The notes: generated from the sequence alone by a model not told the origin. Counted from the first letter of the stretch, positions 40,872 through 49,901 are shown. The stretch is DNA of 64,000 bases from Natrinema limicola JCM 13563 (GCF_000337475.1 NZ_AOIT01000016.1:160819-224818); one strand, 5' to 3'. Program-made: numbers and translations.

Positions 40872-41215
40872 GTCACGTTCATCCGGTGACGACCGCATAA
40901 GCGTACCGGAACGCATGACTCGAGAATCGGCGTGTATCCGGCAGAGTGCTAACGACAGTCGATGTGCTGTCGGTCGCAGTGTGCTCTGCGGACGAGTCGT
41001 ACCCTGCAATATGAGGTGAACCCGAAGCCGGCGGCATCGCAGTTTTCATCGTTACACTCCACTCACCTGCGTCCACACTCGGACGGGTCATCCGAACCGA
41101 CGCTGGAGGGGAGGGGGGAGTGAGTACATAAAAACCGACACCTCGACAGATTGCGTCTTTAAGTGGGGGCGAGCAGAACTGAGCAAACTTCGCGCTCGCT
41201 CGAGCCTGGTGACGG
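40872..41215. other. Intergenic region of 344 bp, no gene supported
   Basis: This stretch lies between the start of the small membrane protein and the end of the lipoyl-domain gene. It contains A/T-rich promoter-like patches (ACATAAAAACC near 41129, CTTTAAGTGG near 41157) and a G-rich tract (GGAGGGGAGGGGGGAG, near 41107-41122). Short open frames here have non-haloarchaeal composition. A small RNA reading rightward from 41157 is possible but unsupported. Confidence 0.3.
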
Positions 41216-41479
41216 CTATGCCGGACGAATCAAGGCGAGTCGATCACCCCGCTCGAACTCCTCGTCTTCACCGATCGCGATTTCCGCGAGCGTGCCGGTG
41301 GCCGGTGCCGGCACGTCGACGCTCACCTTTTCGACCTGAAACTCGCAGATCGAGTCGCCCTCCTCGACCTGACCGCCCTCGGCTACGAACCAGTTGACGA
41401 CGACACCGACATCCTCGTCTACGTCGTCGGGCCAGCGATCGCTCGTCTCGACGGCAACGGAGTCATCGGTCCCGCTCAT
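41216..41479 (-). CDS. Free-standing lipoyl/biotinyl carrier domain
   Basis: This 87-residue protein is a single lipoyl-type hairpin: WFVAEGGQVEEGDSICEFQV, EKVSVDVPAPATGTLAEIAI, then a GDRLALIRP close. The modifiable Lys sits in QVEKVSVDV. In most 2-oxoacid dehydrogenases this domain is fused to the E2 acyltransferase; here it stands alone. Its ATG overlaps the stop of the E1 beta gene by 4 nt, so it belongs to the same operon and should accept the acyl group from E1. The E2 catalytic domain and E3 are not in the window. Confidence 0.85.
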   Translation of the reverse strand: MSGTDDSVAVETSDRWPDDVDEDVGVVVNWFVAEGGQVEEGDSICEFQVEKVSVDVPAPATGTLAEIAIGEDEEFERGDRLALIRPA

Positions 41480-42522
41480 TCGTCCCCTCGAGCGGCGCGA
41501 ACGGCAGCCGCGATGTCCTCGGTTCCCGGCACGACCTCGTCTTCCATCGGTCGCGCATACGGGATCGGCACGTCCGGGAGGGCGACGCGCTCGACGGCCT
41601 CGAGGTCGTCGAGTCCGGCCTCGGCGACGCTCGCGATGATCTCGCCGGTGACGCCGTACGAGCGATAGTCCTCGTCGACGACGACCAGATGGCCGGTCTT
41701 GGCCACCGAGTCGCGGATGGTGTCCGTGTCGAGTGGCACGAGCGTCCGGAGGTCGACGACCTCGATGTCGATTCCGTCATCGGCGAGATCTGCAGCGGCC
41801 TCGAGCGCGCGGTGGACGTGCAACCCGAGGGTGACGACGGTCACGTCCGCACCCTCGCGTTTGACGTCGGCACTGCCAAACGGAATCGTGTAGTCGTCCT
41901 CGGGAACCCCGGTCTTCGGGCCGTCGGGAGCCGGCAGCCAGCCGATTCCCATCAACCGCTTGTGGAACATGTAGACGACCGGGTCGTCGTCGCGGATGGC
42001 GTTGTGCATCAGTCCCTTCGCGTCGTAGGCGGTCGAGGGCACGACGACTTTCATCCCCGGGAGGTGTGCGAACGTCCCGTAGAGCGTCTGGGAGTGCTGG
42101 GCGGCGTCGTTGTACGTTCCACCCACGGCGGCGGTAAGCACCATCGGAACGTTCACTGACCCGCCGCTCATGTAGGTGTTTTTAGCCATCTGGTTGTAGA
42201 TTTGGTCCATCGCGACGCCGAAGAAGTCGACGAACATCAGCTCGGCAATTGGGCGCATCCCCTCCTGGGCTGCACCGACGGCCGCGCCGAGGTACGCCGT
42301 CTCGCTGATCGGCACGTCCATGATGCGGTCACGGCCGAACTCCTCGAGTAGGCCCTCGGTGCTGTCGAAGATGCCGCCGTAGTCCGCGACGTCTTCGCCC
42401 ATGTAGAAGACCTCGTCGTCCGCGCGCATCTCGTGGGCGATCGCCTCGACCATCGCCCGACTCATCGTCAGCGACCGGCCCGCCTGCTGTCCGCTCGCGT
42501 CGTCTTTTTCCTGTTGTGCCAT
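41476..42522 (-). CDS. 2-oxoacid/acetoin dehydrogenase E1 beta subunit
   Basis: This 348-residue transketolase-like subunit has the N-terminal EAIAHEMRADDEVFYMGEDV, DYGGIFDSTEGLLEEFG, ISETAYLGAAVGAAQEGMRP and C-terminal DIEVVDLRTLVPLDTDTI with VVVDEDYRSYGVTGEI. It pairs with the alpha subunit to decarboxylate a 2-oxoacid or cleave acetoin with thiamine diphosphate. Substrate cannot be fixed from sequence; branched-chain oxoacids, pyruvate and acetoin are all possible. It overlaps the alpha gene by 1 nt and the lipoyl gene by 4 nt. Confidence 0.88.
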   Translation of the reverse strand: MAQQEKDDASGQQAGRSLTMSRAMVEAIAHEMRADDEVFYMGEDVADYGGIFDSTEGLLEEFGRDRIMDVPISETAYLGAAVGAAQEGMRPIAELMFVDFFGVAMDQIYNQMAKNTYMSGGSVNVPMVLTAAVGGTYNDAAQHSQTLYGTFAHLPGMKVVVPSTAYDAKGLMHNAIRDDDPVVYMFHKRLMGIGWLPAPDGPKTGVPEDDYTIPFGSADVKREGADVTVVTLGLHVHRALEAAADLADDGIDIEVVDLRTLVPLDTDTIRDSVAKTGHLVVVDEDYRSYGVTGEIIASVAEAGLDDLEAVERVALPDVPIPYARPMEDEVVPGTEDIAAAVRAARGDE

Positions 42523-43562
42523 CAGTCGTCACCTCCCGTGTCCGCGGTCGACGGCTCGTTGTCTGTCACGCCTGAGGGTGGATTCACGAACACGTCCTCG
42601 TAGGCATCCTCCGACTCTGGTTCGGGCTGGTCTTTTGCCCACTCGATCGCCTCCTCGACGCGGTCGTGAGCCCGCGACCGCAGGTCGTCGATCGTCTCGT
42701 CGTCGACGCCGTGTGCCTGGAGGTCCGACTCGAGTCGCTCGATCGAATCGCGCTGCTCGGCGGCGTCCTTGTCCTCGTCGGGGCGATACGACTCGGGATC
42801 GCCCATGAAGTGGCCCATGCGCCGATGGACCTGTACCTCGAGCAGCGTCGGCCCGTTCCCGTCGCGGGCGCGTCCGACGGCCTCCCTGGCGGCCTCGGAG
42901 ACGGCGACAGCATCGTCGGCGTCGACGCGCATACCCTGCAGGCCGAACCCGTCGGCGCGCTGGGCTCCGTTCTCGACGTCGGTGACGCGCTCTTTGGGCA
43001 TGCTGATCGCCCAGTCGTTGTCCTCGACGACGAAGACGACGGGGAGGTTCTGGACGCTCGCAAGGTTGAGCGACTCCAAGAACGCGCCCTGGTCGATCGC
43101 GCCCTCGCCGAGGAACGCGACAGCGACGCTGTCGGTGTTGCGCTTTTTCGCGGCCAGCCCGGCGCCGACCGCGGGCGGACAGCCCTCGGCGATGATCCCG
43201 CTACACGCGAAGTTGACGTCGGGATCGAACAGGTGCATGTGTCCCCCCTTCCCGCCGCTCAGGCCACTTTCGCGGCCGAAGATCTCGGCGGTCATTCGCT
43301 TCAGGTCGACGCCCTTCGCGATGGCGATGTGGTGGGGCCGATGCGGTGCCGTGACCGTATCGTCGTCCCGGAGGTGCTGGCAGACGCCCGCGCCGGCGGC
43401 TTCGTGGCCCGCCGCGAGGTGGAGTTCGCCCGGAATGGGGCCGGCGGAGATATCGAACGCGGGCTGTTTGCCCGCCATGTACTCCTCCTGTAACCGTTCT
43501 TCGTACTGGCGCGCCGTCACCATGTTCTCGTACATCTCTTGTAACTCGTTAACAGCCACCAT
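42522..43562 (-). CDS. 2-oxoacid/acetoin dehydrogenase E1 alpha subunit
   Basis: The 346-residue thiamine-diphosphate-binding subunit has the motif GEGAIDQGAFLESLNLAS...NLPVVFVVEDNDWAIS (GDG-type, with Glu as second residue), the early GELHLAAGHEAAGAGV and SGGKGGHMHLFD. The start at 43562 (MVAVNELQEMYENMV) is preferred to the ATG at 43577, whose first codons are unusually AT-rich. It is the first gene of the alpha-beta-lipoyl operon and divergent from the GMP synthase subunit gene (156-bp gap). Confidence 0.88.
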   Translation of the reverse strand: MVAVNELQEMYENMVTARQYEERLQEEYMAGKQPAFDISAGPIPGELHLAAGHEAAGAGVCQHLRDDDTVTAPHRPHHIAIAKGVDLKRMTAEIFGRESGLSGGKGGHMHLFDPDVNFACSGIIAEGCPPAVGAGLAAKKRNTDSVAVAFLGEGAIDQGAFLESLNLASVQNLPVVFVVEDNDWAISMPKERVTDVENGAQRADGFGLQGMRVDADDAVAVSEAAREAVGRARDGNGPTLLEVQVHRRMGHFMGDPESYRPDEDKDAAEQRDSIERLESDLQAHGVDDETIDDLRSRAHDRVEEAIEWAKDQPEPESEDAYEDVFVNPPSGVTDNEPSTADTGGDD

Positions 43563-43718
43563 AATTCCTGTAGACATAACGGAACGGATCGTCAAATAGC
43601 TATGCCGCTTCGTCGATCGAAACACGATCGCCCATGGAACTGTCGTGGACAGCAACCTGGCCCATCAGAAGCGTCCGTTTCGGACCGCTTTTACCGGGTG
43701 ACCCGCTACGGACACCCA

Positions 43719-44273
43719 ATGACGAAAATCGTCGTGGTGGACAATCACGGACAGTTCACCCACCTCGAGCGCCGGGCGCTTCGCGACCTCGGCGTCGACA
43801 CGGAACTGATCGATAACGACACGCCACCCGAGGAGGTCGATGCCGACGGCGTCGTCCTCTCCGGTGGCCCCGACATGGACCGTATCGGGAAATCGGCCGA
43901 GTACCTCGAGGCGGACATGCCAGTGCTCGGTATCTGTCTGGGGATGCAACTGATCGCAGAGGAACTTGGTGGCACGGTCGGCAGCGGCGAATACGGCGGG
44001 TACGCCGACGTGTCGGTCGACATCGTCGACGAGGACGATCCGCTGACCGGATCACTGCACCCCGAAACGCGCGTCTGGGCAAGCCACGCCGACGAGGTCA
44101 CAGAACTGCCCGATGGATTTGAACTGACCGCGAAAAGCGACGTCTGTGACGTCGAGGCGATGAGCGACACCGATCGGGATCTCTACGGTGTGCAGTGGCA
44201 CCCCGAGGTCGCTCATACCGAGGAAGGTGACGAAATCTTCGAGAACTTCCTGTCGATCTGCGAATCGCAATAA
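43719..44273 (+). CDS. guaAA: GMP synthase, glutamine amidotransferase subunit
   Basis: This 184-residue class-I amidotransferase supplies ammonia to the separate archaeal GMP synthase ATPase subunit. The catalytic triad is visible: Cys in LGICLGMQLIAEELGG and His/Glu in YGVQWHPEVAHTE. The start at 43719 gives MTKIVVVDNHGQFTHLERR, matching archaeal GuaAa. A TATA-like CTTTTACC lies about 28 bp upstream. The ATPase subunit is not in the window. Confidence 0.92.
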   Translation: MTKIVVVDNHGQFTHLERRALRDLGVDTELIDNDTPPEEVDADGVVLSGGPDMDRIGKSAEYLEADMPVLGICLGMQLIAEELGGTVGSGEYGGYADVSVDIVDEDDPLTGSLHPETRVWASHADEVTELPDGFELTAKSDVCDVEAMSDTDRDLYGVQWHPEVAHTEEGDEIFENFLSICESQ

Positions 44274-44697
44274 TCTCGCGGCCGCTCCTACTCGGTGCTC
44301 TCGTGGCTGCGGACACAGCGCTCGGACGAAAACGAGATATCGTGATCGGCTCGTCTTTGAACGATCAGTAAGAGTGCATCAGGTCTGCCAGGCGAGCGAG
44401 AGTGTCGTATCGGATTCGATCCAGGCTGCATCGTTCGTTGTATCGAAGATACGAACAGTACCGTCGTCTGTCTCTGTTGCGGCACATCGGGCGGGTTCGG
44501 ACGGTGCTTCCGACATAGTATGGTAGCGACAGATGAGAACTAGCCACATACGATATAGGTCTTGTGTCTTGCCGGCGTATCACGAGCAGAGAACACAATC
44601 GTAGACTGATTGAAACAGATGTCGAACAAAAACTGACTGAAATCACGCCACGGTCAGCCGAAAGCGCCTCGACCGGCGATCAGCGGCGATTCGATGA
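44274..44697. other. Intergenic stretch containing one small gene
   Basis: Apart from the 45-residue gene at 44379-44516, I see no open frame with haloarchaeal composition in these 424 bp. The region is less GC-rich than its neighbours between about 44520 and 44640. Confidence 0.4.
44379..44516 (-). CDS. Small haloarchaeal protein, paralogue of 33301-33477
   Basis: This 45-residue frame, verified codon by codon, starts MSEAPSEPARCAATETDDGT. It carries ETDDGTVRIFDTTNDAAWIE and SDTTLSLA, matching ETDDGVVFYDAENPLAWVE and SRTLTLED of the 58-residue protein at 33301. Conservation of DDG, F-D/Y-D, W-I/V-E and T-L-L between unlinked genes indicates real coding. A TATA-like CTATAT lies about 35-40 bp upstream. 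Function unknown. Confidence 0.65.
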   Translation of the reverse strand: MSEAPSEPARCAATETDDGTVRIFDTTNDAAWIESDTTLSLAWQT

Positions 44698-45663
44698 CTA
44701 TTCAGCCGGTTTCTCGCGTGCAGGCCCCCGCTGGTGAAGTTCGATCCCGACGTCGTCCGGCTCGAGGACGTCTGGCAGTTCCTCGTCTCGATCACCGGTG
44801 ATATCGGCGAGAATCTCCCGGATGTAGGCGTTGAACAGTTCGGGATGTTCGCTCATCGGGAAGTGACCGATTTCGGCGAGTTCGATCGCTGTTGCTCCCT
44901 CACCAACTCCCTCGGCAGTCTGGCGGCCGTCCTCCGGCGTCGTCAGGTAGTCGTACTCGCCGTTGGCGATATAGAGCGGACACTCGTCGGCGTTGACTTG
45001 ATCGAGTTTGTCGCGGTAGTCGTGATCGACGGAGTAGTAGTAGAGATCGCCCTTGAACACCCCCGTCGCGCCCTGTTCGTAGAGGTACATCGTCTCGCGC
45101 TTGGTTTGTTCGGGACTCTGAGGAGCCATCAGCCCCCAACACGAGTAGGCATTGACCTCCGTCGTGTTCACTTCGGGATGATCGAGCCAATCGATGTAGA
45201 ACCCTGGACTGTGTGCACCGCACTCGAGGCCGATCAGCGCTCGGAATCGCTCGGGATACCAGTCGGCCAACTCGAGCGCGATGTTGCCGCCCATACTCGA
45301 GCCCATGTAGATGGGCTCCTCGAGCTCGAGGGCATCGGCAAGGTTGACGAGCGTCTCGGTAAACTTCTCGGCGGTCATCGTGTAGTCGTCGGTCCACCAT
45401 TTCTGGGTCGTCGGTGGCACTGATTTCCCGTGATAGGGGAGGTCGTGGGCGATGACGCGGAATTCCTCGGTGATCTGCTCGTCGGTCAAGAGATGACGCC
45501 ATTCCTGACAGTTGTTGCCGGCTGTGTGCTGGCAGAGCAACGGAATCCCGTCTTCGGGGCCGTTCTCCTCGAAATAGATCCGGTGGTTGACGCCCTCGAC
45601 TTCGGTGTGGACGTACGATCCACTGATCGGTTCGACATCGCCTGGCTGGTAGGTCATCGACAT
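44698..45663 (-). CDS. Alpha/beta-hydrolase fold protein
   Basis: The 321-residue enzyme has the nucleophile elbow GSSMGGNIALELADWYPERF (Ser near 123), an oxyanion-hole region LLCQHTAGNNCQEWRHLL, a candidate acid Asp in NGEYDYLTTPED and the catalytic His in EIGHFPMSEHPELF. The family covers esterases, haloperoxidases and C-C hydrolases of ring-cleavage pathways. The HTAGNNCQEWR segment resembles the last group, but the substrate is not determined. It lies 1 nt after the SCP2-like gene, so the two are probably expressed together. Confidence 0.8.
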   Translation of the reverse strand: MSMTYQPGDVEPISGSYVHTEVEGVNHRIYFEENGPEDGIPLLCQHTAGNNCQEWRHLLTDEQITEEFRVIAHDLPYHGKSVPPTTQKWWTDDYTMTAEKFTETLVNLADALELEEPIYMGSSMGGNIALELADWYPERFRALIGLECGAHSPGFYIDWLDHPEVNTTEVNAYSCWGLMAPQSPEQTKRETMYLYEQGATGVFKGDLYYYSVDHDYRDKLDQVNADECPLYIANGEYDYLTTPEDGRQTAEGVGEGATAIELAEIGHFPMSEHPELFNAYIREILADITGDRDEELPDVLEPDDVGIELHQRGPAREKPAE

Positions 45664-45664
45664 G

Positions 45665-46093
45665 TTAGCTCCCTCCGTCGTTGTGTGCGACCCGCATCAG
45701 ATCGAGCGTTCGCTGGAACGCGCGGAGATGTTGGAAGATTTTCTTGTTGTTGCCGGTCAGCTGGAGGTGTCCATCCTCGTTGCGAACCGCGGTTCGATAG
45801 TGCGACGCGATGATTTCGTGGTTGAACGCGGGTGGTGTCTCCTGGACGAACTCCTCCCAGGCCTCGCGGTCGCCCTCGACGCCGAACGACCACTGGTTGT
45901 TCATCGTCGGGTTCGGGACGAGGTGTTTGATCTCGCCGCCGTCCATCTCGAGGAGAACGCGCTCGTCACCGATCTCGACGTAGAAGTTTTCGGAGAACTT
46001 GTCATGGCCTCGCACGTTCATTTCCGGATCGCTGTTGACGGTCTCTTTGTACGACTCCCACCACTCGTGGGTGCCGAGTTCTGTCTCGTTCAT
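45665..46093 (-). CDS. SCP2-like small protein
   Basis: This 142-residue protein begins MNETELGTHEWWESYKETVN. Its middle resembles the sterol-carrier-protein-2 fold: FYVEIGDERVLLEMDGGEIK, SFGVEGDREAWEEFV, GHLQLTGNNKKIFQHLRAFQ. Such domains bind hydrophobic ligands. It is the first gene of a unit with the hydrolase, suggesting that it presents or binds the substrate; that is inference. The start at 46093 is chosen over the one at 46174 because the extra residues are basic and unrelated. Confidence 0.65.
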   Translation of the reverse strand: MNETELGTHEWWESYKETVNSDPEMNVRGHDKFSENFYVEIGDERVLLEMDGGEIKHLVPNPTMNNQWSFGVEGDREAWEEFVQETPPAFNHEIIASHYRTAVRNEDGHLQLTGNNKKIFQHLRAFQRTLDLMRVAHNDGGS

Positions 46094-46296
46094 CGAAACC
46101 ACACGGCACGTTCGCCGAACGACCCGAAGTAGCTCACACAATAATACCCGATATCTTCGCCCTAAATACAACATCAGACGTCGACAGATGGCCTGTCGAA
46201 TTCCATCACACGGCTATGTCCGTCGCGGTCGACGGCCCGATCGCCATCCCAATTCGACCGTCAGTGTCTTCACCGTCCACTTAGATATGTGAACTG

Positions 46297-46803
46297 ATGA
46301 CAGTCGACACTGTCGGCCGGTTCGAACGCGCACTCGAGGGACTCGAAGTCGGATTCGAGCGCGTTCCGGCCGCCGATGCGAGCGAGCGGATCGAGATGAT
46401 CGTCGAGGAGCCAGCTGTCGGCGCGCCGCTGCCGTTCGAGGGCGTTACGCTCCCCGAATCGGTGACGACGGAGCCGACGAGTGCCGACCTCGAGGCCGCC
46501 CGGACGGGCGTGACGCCAGTCGGCTTTGCGATCGCGGAGTATGGTACCGTCGCCGTCGAGTCGACGGCCGACGGCGCAGAAGCGATCAGCCTCTATCCGG
46601 ATTGCCATGTCGCGGTCGTCGCAGAAAGCGACGTGGTCCCGGACCTGAGCGCCGGCTTCGACCGCCTCGCCGACAGCTTCGCGGCGGGTCAGGACAGTGT
46701 TGTCTTCGCGACCGGCCGGAGCGCGACCGCCGACATGGGCGATCTCGTCCACGGCGTCCACGGCCCCGGTGATGTCGACGTGATCGTCGTGGAGGACCGC
46801 TAA
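46297..46803 (+). CDS. lutC: LUD-domain protein, LutC-like lactate utilisation subunit
   Basis: The 168-residue protein has the LUD (LutC/YkgG) core: VTPVGFAIAEYGTVAVEST, SLYPDCHVAVVAESDVVPDL and the closing GVHGPGDVDVIVVED. LutABC forms an L-lactate oxidation complex in bacteria. The next gene, 1 nt downstream, encodes the fused LutB-LutA part, so all three functions are here in two genes. No lactate permease or regulator lies beside them. Confidence 0.85.
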   Translation: MTVDTVGRFERALEGLEVGFERVPAADASERIEMIVEEPAVGAPLPFEGVTLPESVTTEPTSADLEAARTGVTPVGFAIAEYGTVAVESTADGAEAISLYPDCHVAVVAESDVVPDLSAGFDRLADSFAAGQDSVVFATGRSATADMGDLVHGVHGPGDVDVIVVEDR

Positions 46804-46804
46804 G

Positions 46805-49081
46805 ATGGCCCAGCGAACCAGGTCACAGCAGGCCGACCGGATTCGACACCTGCTCGAGACCGAAGGCGACGCCGTCCACGCGAAAGCGAGTTCGTTCCAC
46901 GCACAGCGGGGAGAGGCGTACGATGCGGCTGACGACCTCGAGGCGCTGCGAACCGAAGCGCGAGCGATCAAGGAAGACGCCATTGATCGGCTTCCAGATC
47001 TGATCGACACCGTCAAGGACACAGTCGAAGCAAACGGCGGTACCGTCTACGTCGCCGACGACGCGGCGGATGCGAACGCGTACGTCGCCGATGTCGTCGA
47101 CACCCAGACCGAGGAACACGGGATCGTCGGAGATGATGACACGCCGTCAGTTGTCAAGTCGAAGTCGATGACGACCGAGGAGATCGATCTCAACGACGCG
47201 CTCGAGGCCGAGGGGATCGAAGTCACCGAGACCGACCTCGGCGAATGGGTGCTGCAAGTTGCGGACGACACGCCCTCGCACATCGTCGGGCCGGCGATGC
47301 ACCTCGAGCGCGTGGAGATCGCCGAGTTGTTCAACGAGCGATTCGATCCCGACGAGCCGTTGGAAACAGCCGAAGAACTCACCCAGTTCGCCCGCGACTA
47401 TCTTGCCGACCATATCCAGGAGGCCGACGTGGGAATCACCGGCGCGAACTTCGTCGTTGCCGACAGTGGGACGATCACCCTCGTCACGAACGAGGGCAAC
47501 GCGCGCAAGTGTGCGGTCACACCCGACACCCACGTCGCGATCGCGGGCATCGAGAAGCTAATTCCGACGCTGTCGGACCTCGAGCCGTTCGTCGACCTCA
47601 TCGCCAAGAGCGCGACGGGCCAGTCGATCGCACAGTACGTGACGATGCTCTCGCCGCCGACCGACTCGCCGACGCTGGACTTCGACGACCCCGAGGAGCC
47701 GATTACGGCCGGCGACGAAGCGAAGACGGACCGGGACTTCCACCTCGTCTTACTGGACAACGGCCGCATGGACATGCGCGAGGACGATCAGCTCCGAGAA
47801 ACGCTGTACTGTATTCGGTGTGGGGCCTGTTCGAACTCGTGTGTGAACTTCCAGTCCGTCGGCGGCCACGGCTTCGGCGGCGAGACCTACTCCGGTGGGA
47901 TCGCCACCGGCTGGGAGGCCGGCGTCCACGGCCAGGAGTCGGCCGCCGAATTCAACGACCTCTGTACCGGCTGCTCGCGCTGTGTCGACGCCTGTCCGGT
48001 CAAGATCGACATCCCGTGGATCAACACCGTCGTCCGTGATCGGATCAACCGCAGCGAGGACCCGGCGGCCACCGACTTCCTCGTCGACGGTCTCACGCCC
48101 GATATGGAAGATGGCGGGATCGACCTCGGCAAACGCTTCTTCGGCAACATCGGCACGGTCGCGAAAGCGGCCAGCGCCACGGCACCCGTCTCGAACTGGC
48201 TCGCCGACGCCGACCCCGTCCGCGGGTTGCTCGAGCGCACCCTCGGGATCGACCATCGCCGTGATCTGCCCGCGTTCCAGCGCGAATCGCTCGTCGACTG
48301 GTTCGAGAAGCGAGGTGGGAACGCTACCTCGAGTCGACGGGCGGCTCGAGCCAATGAAGCAGATGTCGACCGCGAGGTCGTCCTCTATCCCGACGTCTAC
48401 ACGAACTACGTCGACACCGATCGCGGAAAAGCCGCCGTCCGCACGCTCGAGGCGCTGGGCATCCCTGTGCAGGTACCGGACCTGCCCGAAAGCGGCCGCG
48501 CGGCGCTTTCCCAGGGGATGGTCGCGACCGCAGACCGGCAGGCCAGCCGACTCTACGCCGCACTGGCCGAGAACCTCGACGCCGGCCGAGACATTGTCGT
48601 CGTCGAACCGTCCGATCTGGCGGCCATGCACCGCGAGTACGAGCGGCTGCTGCCCGAGCGGTCGTTCGAGCGTCTACGCGACAATAGTTACGAGATCTGT
48701 GAGTACGTCTACGGACTGCTCGAGAACGGGGCCGACCCGTCGGCGCTGTCGACCGGCAACGGCGCAGAGCCGGTGGCGTATCACTCCCACTGCCAACAGC
48801 GCACGCTCGATCTCGAGGCACCGACGGTCGCCGTCCTCGAGCGCTGTGGCTACGCCCCCGAGACGACAAGTGCCGAGTGCTGTGGGATGGCCGGTTCCTT
48901 CGGCTACAAACGCGAGTACTACGAACTCAGTGTGGATGTCGGCGAGCGACTGGCCGAACAGGTCGCCGGTGCCAAAACGGTCGTCGCGTCGGGCACCTCG
49001 TGTGGCGACCAACTCGAGGGACTGCTCGAGCGGGACGTGCCACATCCCATCGAGGTGCTGGCACCCGGCTCTCGACTGTAG
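46805..49081 (+). CDS. Fused LutB-LutA-type iron-sulfur oxidoreductase
   Basis: This 758-residue protein joins a LutB-like half to a LutA-like half. Residues about 1-310 carry the LUD domain (GITGANFVVADSGTITLVTN, VAIAGIEKLIPTLSDLE). Two 4Fe-4S motifs follow, CIRCGACSNSC (about 337) and CTGCSRCVDACPVK (about 388). The C-terminal part holds Cys-rich CCG-type motifs: YHSHCQQRTLD (about 660) and AECCGMAGSFGYKREYY (about 692). In bacteria LutA and LutB are separate proteins. It should catalyse electron-acceptor-linked L-lactate oxidation together with LutC. Confidence 0.85.
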   Translation: MAQRTRSQQADRIRHLLETEGDAVHAKASSFHAQRGEAYDAADDLEALRTEARAIKEDAIDRLPDLIDTVKDTVEANGGTVYVADDAADANAYVADVVDTQTEEHGIVGDDDTPSVVKSKSMTTEEIDLNDALEAEGIEVTETDLGEWVLQVADDTPSHIVGPAMHLERVEIAELFNERFDPDEPLETAEELTQFARDYLADHIQEADVGITGANFVVADSGTITLVTNEGNARKCAVTPDTHVAIAGIEKLIPTLSDLEPFVDLIAKSATGQSIAQYVTMLSPPTDSPTLDFDDPEEPITAGDEAKTDRDFHLVLLDNGRMDMREDDQLRETLYCIRCGACSNSCVNFQSVGGHGFGGETYSGGIATGWEAGVHGQESAAEFNDLCTGCSRCVDACPVKIDIPWINTVVRDRINRSEDPAATDFLVDGLTPDMEDGGIDLGKRFFGNIGTVAKAASATAPVSNWLADADPVRGLLERTLGIDHRRDLPAFQRESLVDWFEKRGGNATSSRRAARANEADVDREVVLYPDVYTNYVDTDRGKAAVRTLEALGIPVQVPDLPESGRAALSQGMVATADRQASRLYAALAENLDAGRDIVVVEPSDLAAMHREYERLLPERSFERLRDNSYEICEYVYGLLENGADPSALSTGNGAEPVAYHSHCQQRTLDLEAPTVAVLERCGYAPETTSAECCGMAGSFGYKREYYELSVDVGERLAEQVAGAKTVVASGTSCGDQLEGLLERDVPHPIEVLAPGSRL

Positions 49082-49250
49082 CGGTCGTCGATTCTTTGCT
49101 GGGTAGCTCGTGACACTCCTTGCCGTCTCGTCGTTTCGCTTCGCCGTTTACCGGACCACAGTCGCCACTACCACGGGAACCACCGGCTGCGCGCTGGCTA
49201 GCCACGTTGAAAAAGACCGAAAGAGAGTGGTCGAAACGGAAACGCGTCCG

Positions 49251-49505
49251 TTACTCCTCGAACAGCTCGTCGACAGCTTGCCGCGCCGTGAGCGCGGCAT
49301 CGTCGGCGACCTGTTCGGGATCGGCCTCGCCGTCGCCCTCGGGCACGTTGAGGTAGACGTCGACCTCGAGGACGCCGTCTTCGAACGTCACGGTGACGTC
49401 GAGATCGCGAACGGCCGACTGTTTGTACTGCGAGAAGACGTAGCCTTCCGCAGCGTCCGACGCCGTCTGGACGACGTCGTCGGCCGTCGGCTCGTCAGTC
49501 GGCAT
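49251..49505 (-). CDS. DUF3194 family protein, prefoldin neighbour
   Basis: This 84-residue acidic protein has a beta-rich centre (SAVRDLDVTVTFEDGVLEVD) and a C-terminal helix (DDAALTARQAVDELFEE). The DUF3194 family typically follows prefoldin beta in archaea, as here, directly abutting its stop codon. Function is unknown, but the fixed linkage suggests a role in folding or in the same translation-related operon. Confidence 0.8.
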   Translation of the reverse strand: MPTDEPTADDVVQTASDAAEGYVFSQYKQSAVRDLDVTVTFEDGVLEVDVYLNVPEGDGEADPEQVADDAALTARQAVDELFEE

Positions 49506-49901
49506 TTATGCGCCGCCAGCGCCGGGACCGCCAGCTGGGCTCGGACCGCCGCCCATGCCGCCGCCGAGCAGTTCTTCGAGCTCGTCCTGCAGGCTCTCGA
49601 ACTGGTCCTGTACGCGGTCTTCCTGCTTCTCGAGAGTCTCGAGGCGGAGCTCGAGCGAGTCGACCTTGTCCTCTAAGTCTTCCTCTGCCTGGTCGTAGTC
49701 AGTCTCGACGAGGAGCTCGCCGACGCTGCGGTACATGGTCGTCTCCTCGTCGATGTTCTCGAGTTCGTCGAGAGCGTTCTGGGCCTCGGTGAGACCGGTT
49801 TCCGCTTCCTGTTTCTGGACGGCGACTTGCTGTGCCGTTTCCTGCAGATCCTGTAGCTGTTCGATTTTCTCCTGTGCTTCCGGCGGCAGGTTTCCTTGCA
49901 T
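49506..49901 (-). CDS. pfdB: Prefoldin subunit beta
   Basis: Prefoldin is a hexameric holdase passing unfolded chains to the thermosome. The 131-residue protein starts [20 protein letters not shown], has two long coiled-coil helices around a central hairpin ([20 protein letters not shown]) and ends in a Gly-rich tail ([19 protein letters not shown]) unusual for the short bacterial-type prefoldins but seen in haloarchaea. Start at 49901 matches the family; the longer frame upstream is spurious. Confidence 0.93.
   Translation of the reverse strand: MQGNLPPEAQEKIEQLQDLQETAQQVAVQKQEAETGLTEAQNALDELENIDEETTMYRSVGELLVETDYDQAEEDLEDKVDSLELRLETLEKQEDRVQDQFESLQDELEELLGGGMGGGPSPAGGPGAGGA

Noticed and set aside
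40879-41091. A 70-codon minus-strand frame in the 344-bp gap upstream of the small membrane protein
   Set aside because: Composition is Ser/Thr/Ala-rich and not acidic, with no motif and no promoter spacing that supports it.
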